From: JALCLA01 sp965653565
GTDB lineage: Bacteria; Pseudomonadota; Gammaproteobacteria; Xanthomonadales; Xanthomonadaceae
Direction: 5' to 3'
NCBI GenBank assembly: GCA_965653565.1
Contig: CBFHAI010000005.1
Span: forward strand, 62,001-126,000
DNA: 64,000 bases
Of the stretch, positions 10,077-18,760 are shown piece by piece. Below the pieces are notes generated by a model. That model searched no databases and was not told the origin of the DNA. It was given only the letters and a program-made list of their open reading frames with translations. Every line of letters starts with the position of its first letter. Position 1 is the stretch's first letter. A program made the position numbers and the translations under genes.

Positions 10077-10865
10077 ATGGACCTGAATCTGGCCGGCCGG
10101 CACGCATTGGTCTGCGGCGGCTCCGAAGGCATCGGGCGCGCGGCGGCGATCGAACTGGCCGGCATGGGCGCCAGCGTCACCCTGCTCGCCCGCCGCGAAA
10201 GCGCCTTGCGCGAGGTCGCCGAGGCGCTGCCGCGGGCCGATGTCGCGCAGACGCACGGCTGGATCGCCGCCGACGTCAACGACACCGACGAACTGCGCCG
10301 TCGAATTCAGGCGGCAGCCACCGCGCATCCGTTCCACGTGCTGATCAACAATAGCGGCGGTCCGCCGAGCGGCCCGGCGCACACGGCCGCCGACGAGGCT
10401 TTCGTCGATGCCTTCCGTCAACATCTGCTGGCCGCGCAGGCCTGTGTGCAGGCCGTGTTGCCGGGCATGCGCGACGCGCGTTTCGGCCGCATCGTGAACG
10501 TGATTTCGACGTCGGTGAAAGAACCGATCGTCAATCTCGGCGTATCCAATACGATCCGCGGCGCGGTGGCCAGCTGGGCCAAGACTTTGTCGCGCGAACT
10601 GGCGGCCGACGGCATCACCGTCAACAACGTATTGCCCGGCTACACCCGCACCCAGCGGCTCGAACAGATCCTGCGTGATCGTGCTGCAGCCACCGGCAAA
10701 TCCGAAGACGCCGTCGCGCAAGGCATGCTCGCCAGCGTGCCGGTCGGCCGCTTCGCGCAGGCGCATGAAATTGCCGCGGCGATCGCATTCCTGGCCTCGC
10801 CGGCTGCTGCCTACATCAACGGCGTGAGTCTGGCCGTCGATGGCGGGCGGATGCAGTCGATTTAG
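10077..10865 (+). CDS. SDR family oxidoreductase with altered catalytic dyad
   Basis: The 262-aa Rossmann-fold protein has the cofactor motif GGSEGIG near residue 14, a LINNSGG segment, and the C-terminal substrate-loop and DGG patterns of FabG-like reductases. Where classical members have Ser...Tyr-x-x-x-Lys, this one reads ISTSVKEP...NLGVSNTIRGAV, so the Tyr and Lys positions are replaced (approximately Ser/Val and Arg). It belongs to an SDR branch seen in many bacteria with this change. The reaction is uncertain and a non-reductase role is possible. Confidence 0.85.
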   Translation: MDLNLAGRHALVCGGSEGIGRAAAIELAGMGASVTLLARRESALREVAEALPRADVAQTHGWIAADVNDTDELRRRIQAAATAHPFHVLINNSGGPPSGPAHTAADEAFVDAFRQHLLAAQACVQAVLPGMRDARFGRIVNVISTSVKEPIVNLGVSNTIRGAVASWAKTLSRELAADGITVNNVLPGYTRTQRLEQILRDRAAATGKSEDAVAQGMLASVPVGRFAQAHEIAAAIAFLASPAAAYINGVSLAVDGGRMQSI

Positions 10866-10904
10866 CGATTGCAGTCGTCACCGCGTTGACTTAACGTCCG
10901 GCAA

Positions 10905-10944
10905 GGCGAGCGCGGGGGTCCAAGGGGGATCGGGTGCGCTCGCC
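10905..10944 (+). promoter_or_regulatory. hairpin with G-rich loop before the M36 peptidase gene
   Basis: A perfect 9-bp inverted repeat GGCGAGCGC / GCGCTCGCC (10905-10913 and 10936-10944) encloses a loop carrying two runs of five G and one of three. A fourth G-run (10954-10958) lies at the putative ribosome site of the next gene. It could be a structured leader, or a termination hairpin without a U-tract for the SDR gene. Function is inferred only. Confidence 0.4.
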
Positions 10945-10966
10945 CCTATCCTCGGGGGATTCCAAC

Positions 10967-13900
10967 GTGACCAAGTCTTTCGCGCGCCGCAGCGGCGCTC
11001 GCACCTGTCTTTTTGCCAGTATTTTCGTCGCCCTGCATGCCGCGCCGCTGGACGCAGCGGTGGATCGTGGTGCCTTGATGCGCAGCGCATCCATGCTCGA
11101 TGCGCGCGTCAATTATTCGCAGGGTTTCCAGGCCGCTGCGGCCGGCCGTAGCGCCGAGATCGCCACTGCGCTCAGCACCGCACGCTCGCGCAACGACGCC
11201 ATCGGCAACGCCGCACGTTCGCTGCAACGCACCGTTCCCGGCCTGCAAGTGCGTGTCTCGCCGATCACCGGCGCGCCGGACAGTGTCGGCAGCAAGGGCG
11301 GCCCGCTCACCGGCCCGGATGCGCGCGGCAGCGAAGCGATCGTGCGCGATTACCTGCGCCGTCGCGGTGCGATCTACGGCTTGTCGAGCGCCGATGTCGG
11401 CGATCTGGTGGCGCTGGGCGACAGCCCCGGCGGCCGCAGCGGCCTGCGCATGCTGCGCATGGAGCAGCAGATCGACGGGCGCCCGGTATTCCAGAGCGAA
11501 ACCCGCTTCGTGCTCGATCGCCGCGGCAGCCTGATCAAGAGCAACGGCCAGCTCGTGCCGGCCGCGCGCTCCAGCGTCGCCGCGTTCGACGCAGGCTCGC
11601 TGATTTCCGCACCGGCGGCCGTCGAAGCCCTGCTCGGTTCGGTCGAAGAGAACGGTTCGGCGTCGGAGTTCGCCGTGGCTTCGACCACGCAGGGCCGCCT
11701 GCGCCTGACCGAAAACAACGATTACGTCGCCGGCGACATCACCGCGCGCGAAGTGCTGTTCCCGCTCGCGCCCGGCCTGCTGGTGCCGGCCTGGTCGCTG
11801 GTGGTGTTCACCGGGGGCGAACACGATTGGTATGCCGTCGTCGACGCGCGGTCCGGCGCCCTGCTGTGGCGCAAGGACATCCGTTCGCACGCCTCGACCC
11901 AGGAAGCGCGCTTCTCGGTCTACGTGCAGGCCGATGGCGTGACGCCGGCCGACAATCCCGCGCCGGCCTCGCCGACGACCGCTGTCGCCGGCGCCGGCAC
12001 GCAATTCCCGGAAATCGCGCGCAGCATCGTGAATATGAGCACGGCGCAGGATCTGTCGGCCAGCCCGAACGGCTGGATCGACGATGGCGTTACCACCACC
12101 ACCGGCAACAACGTCGATGCCTGCGCCGACGCGGTGGGTGGTGGCGGCGAAACCAACGTTTGCGACATCGGCACCGTCGACAACAACGGCCGGCCGGTCG
12201 GCAACCCCGACGTCAATCTGAACAATCGCGATTTCCTCGGCGCCGCGCCGCGCGATTTCAACTACACGCCCTCGCCCGTCGCAGGCAACGCCAACGCCGG
12301 CGATACGCCGACCGGTGCCGGGCAAGTAGCGTTCCGCCGCGGCGCGACGACGCAGATGTTCTACGCATCCAACTGGTATCACGACCAGCTCTTCGCGCTC
12401 GGCTTCAATGAAGCGTCGGCCAACTTCCAGCAGACCAACTTCAGCGGCATGGGGGTGGGCGGCGATCGCGTGCTGGCCGATGTGCAGGATGCCAGCGGCA
12501 CCAACAACGCCAATTTCGCCACGCCGCCGGACGGCGTGTCCGGACGCGCGCAAATGTTCCGCTTCGATTTCCCGAATCCCGACCGCGACGGCGATCTGGA
12601 TACCGAAATCGTCATCCACGAGTTGACCCACGGCCTGTCGAACCGCCTGGTCGGCAACGCGGCCGGCCTCGAATGGAGCCCCGGCCAGGGCATGGGCGAA
12701 GGCTGGAGCGATTTCTACGCGCTGTCGCTGCTCAACAACACCAATGCCGACTTGCCGGATGCGTCCTACGCGTCGGGCTCGTACGCCACCTACCAGCTCG
12801 GCGGCCTGGCCGACAACTATCTCTACGGCATCCGGCGTTTTCCCTACAGCACCGACAACAACGTCAACCCGATGACCTGGGCCGATGTCGACGACAGCAC
12901 CACCGACTACAGCGGCGGCGTGCCGATCAGCCCCTTGGGCTTCGAGTTCAACGGCGGCCTGGAAGTGCACAATCTGGGCGAGATCTGGATGCTGTCGCTG
13001 TGGGAGGTGCGAAGCCGCGTGATCGCCGATCCGGCCGGCGCCAACGGCGATGTGCCCAGCGGCAACCAGACGATGCTGCAACTGGTCACCGATGCGCTCA
13101 AGCTGACGCCGACCAATCCGTCGGTCGTGGAAGCACGCGATGCGTTGATCGAAGCCGACTGCGCCACCAACGCCTGCGCCAACGAACGCTGGATCTGGGA
13201 AGGTTTCGCCGATCGCGGCCTGGGCTACGGCGCGGTCGCGCCGCTCGGCGTGATGGGCGCATTCAACCTCGGCAACATGGGTGTCGGTGAGTCGACCGCG
13301 CTTCCTGCGCTCGAGGTGGCAAGCGTCACCATCGACGACAGCGAGGGCAACAACAACGGTGCCATCGATCCGGGCGAGCCGGTGCGGCTGTCGCTATCGC
13401 TGCGCAATCCGTGGAACCACGCTTCGGGCGCCGAAAGCAACGTCACGGCCACGCTCGTCGCGCTCTCGCCGAGCGTCACGGTGTACGACGACGCACTGAC
13501 CTTCGGCGCGGTGGCGCAGCAATCCGTGGTGGCCTCAAGCGACGATCTGGTGATCGCGCTCGACCCGGCCGCGGTCTGCGGCGGCAGCCTGAAATTCCAG
13601 CTCGATATCAGCAGCGACGCTGGCATTTCGTCGACCGATTTCGAGGTGCGCATCGGTACGGCGAACGGCGTCGACTCGGCGGTCACCTACACCCAGGCCG
13701 CTCCGTTGGCCATTCCCGACGGCGATGCGCGCGGCGTGTTCAACGTGCTCAACATCACCGACGATCTGGTGATCGCCGATCTCGATTACCGCATCGATAA
13801 CCTCGGCCACACCTGGACAGGCGACCTCACCGTGATGCTGCGCGGCCCGGACGGCCTGGGCGGCAATGTGATCTGGCTGCGCGAAGCGTTGTTCCCCGGC

Positions 13901-15451
13901 GGTGGCAACGGCGACAACTTCGTCAACACCGTCATCGATGACGCCGCGACCGGCGATCTGAATACGAGCACCGCCGCGATGGCGCCGTACACCGGGTCCT
14001 GGCGGCCGCCGTTCAACTCGCCCTTCTGGCCGGACCTGGTCGGCGTACCGTCCGACCCGGTCGGCCTGCTGTCGCGCTACAACGGCAAGAGCACGACCGG
14101 CGACTGGACGACGCTCGTAGCCGACCAGTTCAATGCCGACTCGGGCACGCTCAACTCATGGTCGTTGCTGGTGACGCCGGTGCATTTCGATTGCACCGCC
14201 TTCGTCGCCGCGGCCGCCGTCAGCGGCACCAAAACCGTCGCCGGCAGCTTCCGCGAAGGCGGCACGGTGACCTACACCATCGTGCTCACCAACGACGGCA
14301 CCGCCAACCAGCCCGACAACGCGGCCGACGAGTTCGTCGACCAGCTGCCGGCGGGCCTGACCCTGGTGAGCGCCAGCGCCAGCAGCGGTTTCGCGGCCGA
14401 TGCGGGCGGCAACAAGGTGGTCTGGAACGGTGCGCTCGCGCCGCTCGGCGGTTCGACCACGATCACCATCACCGCCACGGTGGATGCCGGGACCATGGAT
14501 ACGACGCTGACCAACCAGGCCGAGATCTGGTTCGATGCCGACGGCGACGGCGTCAACGAAAGCCTGCGGCCGACGGACGACCCGACGCTGCCTGGCGTCA
14601 ACGAGGCCACCAGCTTCGATGTCCAGTTCGCGCAACTGAGCGCCAGCAAGACGGTCGCCGGCAGCTACATCGTCGGCAACGAAGTCACCTACACCATCGT
14701 GATCAACAACACCGGCACCGGCGACAGCGCCGACAATTCGGGGCACGACTTCTACGACCCGCTGCCGGCCGGATTTAGCGTCGACAACGTCTCGGCCACC
14801 GCGGGCACCGCCGCGATCGCAGGCAACGATGTCACCTGGAACGGTTCGGTGCCCGCGCAGGGCAGCGTCACGATCACCATCGTCGGCACCGTGTCACCGG
14901 CGGCGACCGGCACCGTCGTCAACCAGGGCACGGTTTGGTTCGATCCCGCGCTGGGCAGCAATGACACGTTCGTGCTCACCGACGATCCGGCGCTGCCCGG
15001 GACGCAGGACCCCACCGCCTTCTCGCTGGTCGCCACCGATGTGTCGATCAGCAAGAGCAACGGCCAGACCGGCATGGTGATCGGCTCGACTGTCACCTAT
15101 ACGGTCCAGGCGACCAACGCCGGGCCGCTGGCGGTCGTCGGCGCCAACCTGGTCGACACCCTGCCCATCACGCTCACCGGCACCACCTGGACCTGCTCGG
15201 CCAGCGGCACGGTGTGTCCTTCGGCCGCCGGCAGCGGCAATATCAACGAACTGGTCGATCTGCCGGTGGCTGCGACGATCACCTACCTGGTGACGACCAC
15301 GGTGGCGTTCTCGGTCGGCGATACCATCACCAACACGGCGACCATCACGGTGCCGTCGTCCACGCCGGAAGCCAACCCCGCCAACAACACGGCCTCCGAC
15401 GCCGACCTCGTGCTTTCGACGATCATCTTCGCCAACGGTTTCGAAGACTGA
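10967..15451 (+). CDS. secreted M36 (fungalysin) metallopeptidase with P-domain and DUF11 repeats
   Basis: The protein is 1494 aa from GTG 10967, which has GGGGGA seven bases upstream and leads straight into a signal peptide (cleavage near LDAAV). A GTG at 10934 would add 11 residues and is less likely. Domains in order: FTP-type propeptide (about 75-190); M36 catalytic domain with HELTH at 551-555 and the third zinc ligand E578 in GMGEGWSDF; a proprotein-convertase P-like domain (about 905-1070); three DUF11/Ig-like repeats (about 1080-1485); and the C-terminal tail IIFANGFED. A large exported protease, probably cleaved to an active core after secretion. The tail resembles that of the protein at 55208-57106. 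The catalytic assignment is firm; substrates are unknown. Confidence 0.95.
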   Translation: MTKSFARRSGARTCLFASIFVALHAAPLDAAVDRGALMRSASMLDARVNYSQGFQAAAAGRSAEIATALSTARSRNDAIGNAARSLQRTVPGLQVRVSPITGAPDSVGSKGGPLTGPDARGSEAIVRDYLRRRGAIYGLSSADVGDLVALGDSPGGRSGLRMLRMEQQIDGRPVFQSETRFVLDRRGSLIKSNGQLVPAARSSVAAFDAGSLISAPAAVEALLGSVEENGSASEFAVASTTQGRLRLTENNDYVAGDITAREVLFPLAPGLLVPAWSLVVFTGGEHDWYAVVDARSGALLWRKDIRSHASTQEARFSVYVQADGVTPADNPAPASPTTAVAGAGTQFPEIARSIVNMSTAQDLSASPNGWIDDGVTTTTGNNVDACADAVGGGGETNVCDIGTVDNNGRPVGNPDVNLNNRDFLGAAPRDFNYTPSPVAGNANAGDTPTGAGQVAFRRGATTQMFYASNWYHDQLFALGFNEASANFQQTNFSGMGVGGDRVLADVQDASGTNNANFATPPDGVSGRAQMFRFDFPNPDRDGDLDTEIVIHELTHGLSNRLVGNAAGLEWSPGQGMGEGWSDFYALSLLNNTNADLPDASYASGSYATYQLGGLADNYLYGIRRFPYSTDNNVNPMTWADVDDSTTDYSGGVPISPLGFEFNGGLEVHNLGEIWMLSLWEVRSRVIADPAGANGDVPSGNQTMLQLVTDALKLTPTNPSVVEARDALIEADCATNACANERWIWEGFADRGLGYGAVAPLGVMGAFNLGNMGVGESTALPALEVASVTIDDSEGNNNGAIDPGEPVRLSLSLRNPWNHASGAESNVTATLVALSPSVTVYDDALTFGAVAQQSVVASSDDLVIALDPAAVCGGSLKFQLDISSDAGISSTDFEVRIGTANGVDSAVTYTQAAPLAIPDGDARGVFNVLNITDDLVIADLDYRIDNLGHTWTGDLTVMLRGPDGLGGNVIWLREALFPGGGNGDNFVNTVIDDAATGDLNTSTAAMAPYTGSWRPPFNSPFWPDLVGVPSDPVGLLSRYNGKSTTGDWTTLVADQFNADSGTLNSWSLLVTPVHFDCTAFVAAAAVSGTKTVAGSFREGGTVTYTIVLTNDGTANQPDNAADEFVDQLPAGLTLVSASASSGFAADAGGNKVVWNGALAPLGGSTTITITATVDAGTMDTTLTNQAEIWFDADGDGVNESLRPTDDPTLPGVNEATSFDVQFAQLSASKTVAGSYIVGNEVTYTIVINNTGTGDSADNSGHDFYDPLPAGFSVDNVSATAGTAAIAGNDVTWNGSVPAQGSVTITIVGTVSPAATGTVVNQGTVWFDPALGSNDTFVLTDDPALPGTQDPTAFSLVATDVSISKSNGQTGMVIGSTVTYTVQATNAGPLAVVGANLVDTLPITLTGTTWTCSASGTVCPSAAGSGNINELVDLPVAATITYLVTTTVAFSVGDTITNTATITVPSSTPEANPANNTASDADLVLSTIIFANGFED

Positions 15452-15463
15452 TCATCGCCACAG

Positions 15464-15492
15464 GCAGCGTGCCCCGCTCCCGGGCACGCTGC
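15464..15492 (+). terminator. strong hairpin after the M36 gene, without U-tract
   Basis: GCAGCGTGCCC and GGGCACGCTGC form an 11-bp perfect stem with a 7-nt loop, starting 12 bp after the stop codon. No T-run follows, so it may act with Rho or as a 3'-end stabiliser rather than as a classical intrinsic terminator. Confidence 0.5.
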
Positions 15493-15543
15493 TCACTGCA
15501 TCAACCGTTGGCGGCGTCGCTTCCCGCGACGTCCTTCACGCCT

Positions 15544-15572
15544 TTTCCCGATTCCCGCCTCCCGATTCCCGG
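15544..15572. repeat. GGGAATCGGGA-type intergenic repeat, single arm
   Basis: The tract TTCCCGATTCCCGCCTCCCG continues as ATTCCCGG just upstream of the kynurenine operon. It is the same repeat family as at 4135, 31452-31563 and 60509-60586. Confidence 0.6.
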
Positions 15573-15612
15573 CAAGCGCTGCATCAAACGGCGCAGCGGT
15601 TAAACTTCGCGG

Positions 15613-17058
15613 ATGGCGGTCCGCTGTCTTCACCTCATCGATGGCGAGGCGCAAGCCTCGCAGAACGAACGCTGGCTCGACGTGCACGAGCCGGCCACCG
15701 GCGCCGTTCACGCGCAGGTCGCTGCCGGCGATACCGCCGACGTGGCGCGCGCCGTGGCGGCGGCCGGGCGTGCCTTTCCGGCCTGGCGCGCCCTGCCCGC
15801 CAGCCAGCGCGCACGCTGGCTCGACCGGCTTGCCGATGCCATCGAAGCACGACTCGACGATTTCGCCGCGGCCGAATCGCGCGACGGCGGCAAGCCGTTG
15901 CGCCTGGCGCGCGATGTTGAAATTCCGCGCGCGATTTCAAACTTCCGTTTCTTCGCCGACGCCGCCACCCAGTTCGCCAGCGAATCGCACCACGACGAGG
16001 CCGGCCTGAACTACACACTGCGCGCGCCGCTGGGCGTGGTCGGCTGCATCAGCCCGTGGAATCTGCCGCTGTATCTTTTCACCTGGAAAATCGCGCCGGC
16101 GCTGGCCGCAGGCAATACCGTGGTCGCCAAGCCGAGCGAAATCACGCCGCTGACGGCCTGGATGCTCGGCGAACTCGCACGCGAAATCGGCTTTCCGCCC
16201 GGCGTGTTGAACATCGTGCAGGGCGACGGCCCCGGCGTCGGCCAACCGCTGGTCGAACATCCGGACGTCAAGGCGATTTCCTTCACCGGCAGCACCGCGG
16301 TCGGCAAGCGCATCGCGTCGGTTTGCGCGCCCGCGCTGAAAAAAGTTTCGCTGGAACTGGGCGGCAAGAACCCGACGCTGGTCTTCGCCGACGCGCCGCG
16401 CGCCAAACTGCTCGATACGGTGGTGCGCAGCGCCTTCCAGAACAGCGGGCAGATTTGTCTGTGCGGCTCGCGCATCCTGGTCGAACGCAGCTATTACGAG
16501 GAATTCCGCGATGCCTTCGTGGCGCGCGCGAAAGCGCTGAAAATCGGCGACCCGCTCGATCCGCAGACCAACGTCGGGCCGATGGTGTCGCGCGCGCATT
16601 TCGACAAGGTGATGGGCTGCCTCGCCACCGCGCGCGCGGAAGGCGCGAAGATTCTGTGCGGCGGCGATGCGATGTGGATCGACGGCCGCTGCGCCGACGG
16701 CTGGTTCATCGCGCCCACCGTGATCGAAGGCCTGGGGCCGGAGTGCCGCAGCAACACCGAGGAAATCTTCGGCCCGGTGGTGACGCTGCAGCCGTTCGAC
16801 GACGAAGCGCGCGCGCTGCAACTGGCCAACGCCACGCCGTACGGTTTGGCCGCATCGCTGTGGACTAACGATCTCTCGCGTGCGCATCGTGTCGCGGCGC
16901 AGATCGATGCCGGCATCGTCTGGATCAACACCTGGCTGATGCGCGACCTGCGCACGCCGTTCGGCGGTATCAAGCAATCGGGGCTCGGACGCGAAGGCGG
17001 CAACGACGCCATGCGCTTCTTCACCGAGCCGCGCAATATCTGCATCGACCTGACCTGA
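15613..17058 (+). CDS. 2-aminomuconate 6-semialdehyde dehydrogenase (aldehyde dehydrogenase family)
   Basis: The 481-aa NAD-dependent aldehyde dehydrogenase has the active-site glutamate in LELGGKNP and the catalytic cysteine in NSGQICLCGSR. The C-terminal WLMRDLRTPFGGIKQSGLG is typical of the 2-hydroxymuconic/2-aminomuconic semialdehyde dehydrogenase branch. As first gene of the kynurenine operon it should oxidise the semialdehyde made by ACMSD. The ATG at 15613 has no Shine-Dalgarno, but TAAACT lies at -12 to -7, so a leaderless transcript is conceivable. The last codons and stop lie within a 14-bp tandem repeat. The substrate call rests mainly on operon context. Confidence 0.9.
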   Translation: MAVRCLHLIDGEAQASQNERWLDVHEPATGAVHAQVAAGDTADVARAVAAAGRAFPAWRALPASQRARWLDRLADAIEARLDDFAAAESRDGGKPLRLARDVEIPRAISNFRFFADAATQFASESHHDEAGLNYTLRAPLGVVGCISPWNLPLYLFTWKIAPALAAGNTVVAKPSEITPLTAWMLGELAREIGFPPGVLNIVQGDGPGVGQPLVEHPDVKAISFTGSTAVGKRIASVCAPALKKVSLELGGKNPTLVFADAPRAKLLDTVVRSAFQNSGQICLCGSRILVERSYYEEFRDAFVARAKALKIGDPLDPQTNVGPMVSRAHFDKVMGCLATARAEGAKILCGGDAMWIDGRCADGWFIAPTVIEGLGPECRSNTEEIFGPVVTLQPFDDEARALQLANATPYGLAASLWTNDLSRAHRVAAQIDAGIVWINTWLMRDLRTPFGGIKQSGLGREGGNDAMRFFTEPRNICIDLT

Positions 17059-17085
17059 TCGACCTGACCCGATCGACCCGACCTG
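17044..17085 (+). repeat. three-copy 14-bp tandem repeat across a stop codon
   Basis: Units ATCGACCTGACCTG, ATCGACCTGACCCG and ATCGACCCGACCTG lie end to end. The aldehyde dehydrogenase stop (17056-17058) is formed at the first junction, so copy number does not change the protein. It occupies most of the spacer to the carbonic anhydrase gene. Confidence 0.85.
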
Positions 17086-17115
17086 AAGCGTCCGCCCTAC
17101 CGACATGGAACAACT

Positions 17116-17778
17116 GTGAGTCAACTCAAGGCATTGCTCGACCGCAACCGGGCCTGGGCCGCGCAGATGCGCGCCGAGGATCCGGGCTTTTTCAAGCGGC
17201 TTTCCGGCCAGCAGGCGCCGAAGTATCTGTGGATCGGCTGCTCCGATTCGCGCGTGCCGGCCAACCAGGTGACCGGCCTGGCGCCCGGCGAAGTCTTCGT
17301 GCATCGCAATCTCGCCAACGTGATGTCGCACGGCGATCTGAATTGCCTGTCGGTGATGCAGTTCGCCGTCGACGTGCTGAAGGTCGAACACGTCATCGTC
17401 TGCGGCCATTACGGCTGCGGCGGCGTGCATGCCTGCCTCACCGGCACGCGCATCGGGCTGGCCGACAACTGGCTGCGGCATGTCGGCGATGTCGCGATCA
17501 AACACGCCGAAATCCTCAATGCGATCGATCTGGAAGCGCTGCGCCACGCACGGCTGTGCGAGCTCAACGTGATCGAGCAAGTGGTCAACGTGTGCCAGAC
17601 CACCGTGGTGCAGGACGCCTGGGCGCGCGGGCAATCGTTGTCGGTGCATGGCTGGATCTACGGCCTGCTCGACGGCCGTATCCGCGAACTGGGTTTCGGC
17701 GTCGATGCGCCGGACGATCTTGCGCCAGCCTATGCGAGCGCGATCGACGCCATCCGCGAAGGACGCACCGCGCCATGA
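17116..17778 (+). CDS. beta-class carbonic anhydrase
   Basis: The 220-aa beta-carbonic anhydrase interconverts CO2 and bicarbonate. Zinc ligands are C42, H98 and C101 (CSDSR and GHYGCGG), with the D44/R46 dyad intact. The start is GTG 17116; an upstream ATG at 17105 reads only four codons to a stop that overlaps this GTG region. The gene lies between two kynurenine-degradation genes and overlaps the next by 4 bp, so it is translated as part of that operon. The pathway's ACMSD step releases CO2 and 2-aminomuconate deamination releases ammonia, so local CO2 hydration is a plausible role. That role is inference. Confidence 0.95.
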   Translation: MSQLKALLDRNRAWAAQMRAEDPGFFKRLSGQQAPKYLWIGCSDSRVPANQVTGLAPGEVFVHRNLANVMSHGDLNCLSVMQFAVDVLKVEHVIVCGHYGCGGVHACLTGTRIGLADNWLRHVGDVAIKHAEILNAIDLEALRHARLCELNVIEQVVNVCQTTVVQDAWARGQSLSVHGWIYGLLDGRIRELGFGVDAPDDLAPAYASAIDAIREGRTAP

Positions 17779-18206
17779 GCGACGTCATCCACGCGGCGGC
17801 CGCTCCCAAACCCGTCGGCGCGTATCCGCATGCGCGGCGCGTCGGCAATCTGCTGTTTCTGTCCGGCATCGGGCCGCGCACGCCCGGCACCGATGCGATA
17901 CCCGGCAACGAAGTCGACGGCGACGGACGACTGTTGCGCTACGACATCCGCTTGCAGACGCATTCGGTGTTCGCCAACGTCCGTGCCGTGCTCGAAGCCT
18001 CCGGCGCGCGCTGGGAACATCTGGTCGACGTCACCGTCTATCTCACCGACATGGCGCGCGATTTCAAGGCCTACAACGCGATCTGGGCCGAATACTTTCC
18101 CGATCCCGCGACCGCGCCGTGCCGCACCACGCTCGGCATCACGGCGCTGCCGACGCCGATCGCGATCGAACTCAAGTGCGTCGCCGCGCTGCCGGCGGCG
18201 TCCTGA
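17775..18206 (+). CDS. RidA-family 2-aminomuconate deaminase
   Basis: The 143-aa protein has the YjgF/RidA fold: AYPHARRVGNLLFLSGIG, then VTVYLTDM and CRTTLGITALP with the family's active-site arginine. Its length matches known 2-aminomuconate deaminases of the 3-hydroxyanthranilate meta-cleavage route rather than the roughly 128-aa general RidA. It would convert 2-aminomuconate to 4-oxalocrotonate plus ammonia. The start overlaps the carbonic anhydrase stop (ATGA) and its stop is 19 bp before the dioxygenase gene. The function is from family plus context. Confidence 0.88.
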   Translation: MSDVIHAAAAPKPVGAYPHARRVGNLLFLSGIGPRTPGTDAIPGNEVDGDGRLLRYDIRLQTHSVFANVRAVLEASGARWEHLVDVTVYLTDMARDFKAYNAIWAEYFPDPATAPCRTTLGITALPTPIAIELKCVAALPAAS

Positions 18207-18225
18207 TCCGCTCCGGAGAATCGCC

Positions 18226-18747
18226 ATGCTGATGCCGCCGATCGACTTCCAGCGCTGGATCGACGAACACCGCCACCTGCTGAAACCGCCGGTCGGCAAC
18301 AAGTGCATCTACGACGGCGATTTCATCGTGATGGTGGTCGGCGGCCCCAATCAGCGCACCGATTACCACTACGACGAAGGTCCCGAATTCTTCTACCAGC
18401 TCGAAGGCCAGATGGTGCTCAAGCTGCAGGAAGACGGCCGCGCGCGCGATATTCCGATCCGCGCCGGCGAAATCTTCTATCTGCCGCCGCGCGTGCCGCA
18501 TTCGCCGCAGCGCATGGCCGATTCGGTCGGCCTGGTGGTCGAACGCAAGCGCCTGCCGCACGAGAAAGACGGACTGATGTGGTTCTGCGAACGCTGCAAC
18601 CACAAACTGTTCGAGCAGTTCTTCACGCTGCAGAACATCGAAACCGATTTCCCCGCGGTATTCGAACGTTTCTACCGCAGCCGCGAATTGCGCACCTGCG
18701 AGGCCTGCGGCCATCTGAATCCGGCGCCGGCGAAATACGGCGAATGA
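18226..18747 (+). CDS. nbaC: 3-hydroxyanthranilate 3,4-dioxygenase
   Basis: The 173-aa cupin opens the ring of 3-hydroxyanthranilate to 2-amino-3-carboxymuconate semialdehyde. Catalytic iron ligands are H48, E54 and H92. The second, rubredoxin-like metal site is complete with C121, C124, C158 and C161 (CERC and CEAC), as in bacterial enzymes. GGAGA precedes ATG 18226; a second ATG at 18232 is also possible. It precedes the ACMSD gene, from which it is separated by a tandem-repeat spacer. Confidence 0.96.
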   Translation: MLMPPIDFQRWIDEHRHLLKPPVGNKCIYDGDFIVMVVGGPNQRTDYHYDEGPEFFYQLEGQMVLKLQEDGRARDIPIRAGEIFYLPPRVPHSPQRMADSVGLVVERKRLPHEKDGLMWFCERCNHKLFEQFFTLQNIETDFPAVFERFYRSRELRTCEACGHLNPAPAKYGE

Positions 18748-18760
18748 AGCCTGCCATCAT

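Noticed and set aside
10934..10966. GTG 10934 as start of the M36 peptidase
   Set aside because: GTG 10967 has a strong ribosome site at the right distance and starts a standard signal peptide.
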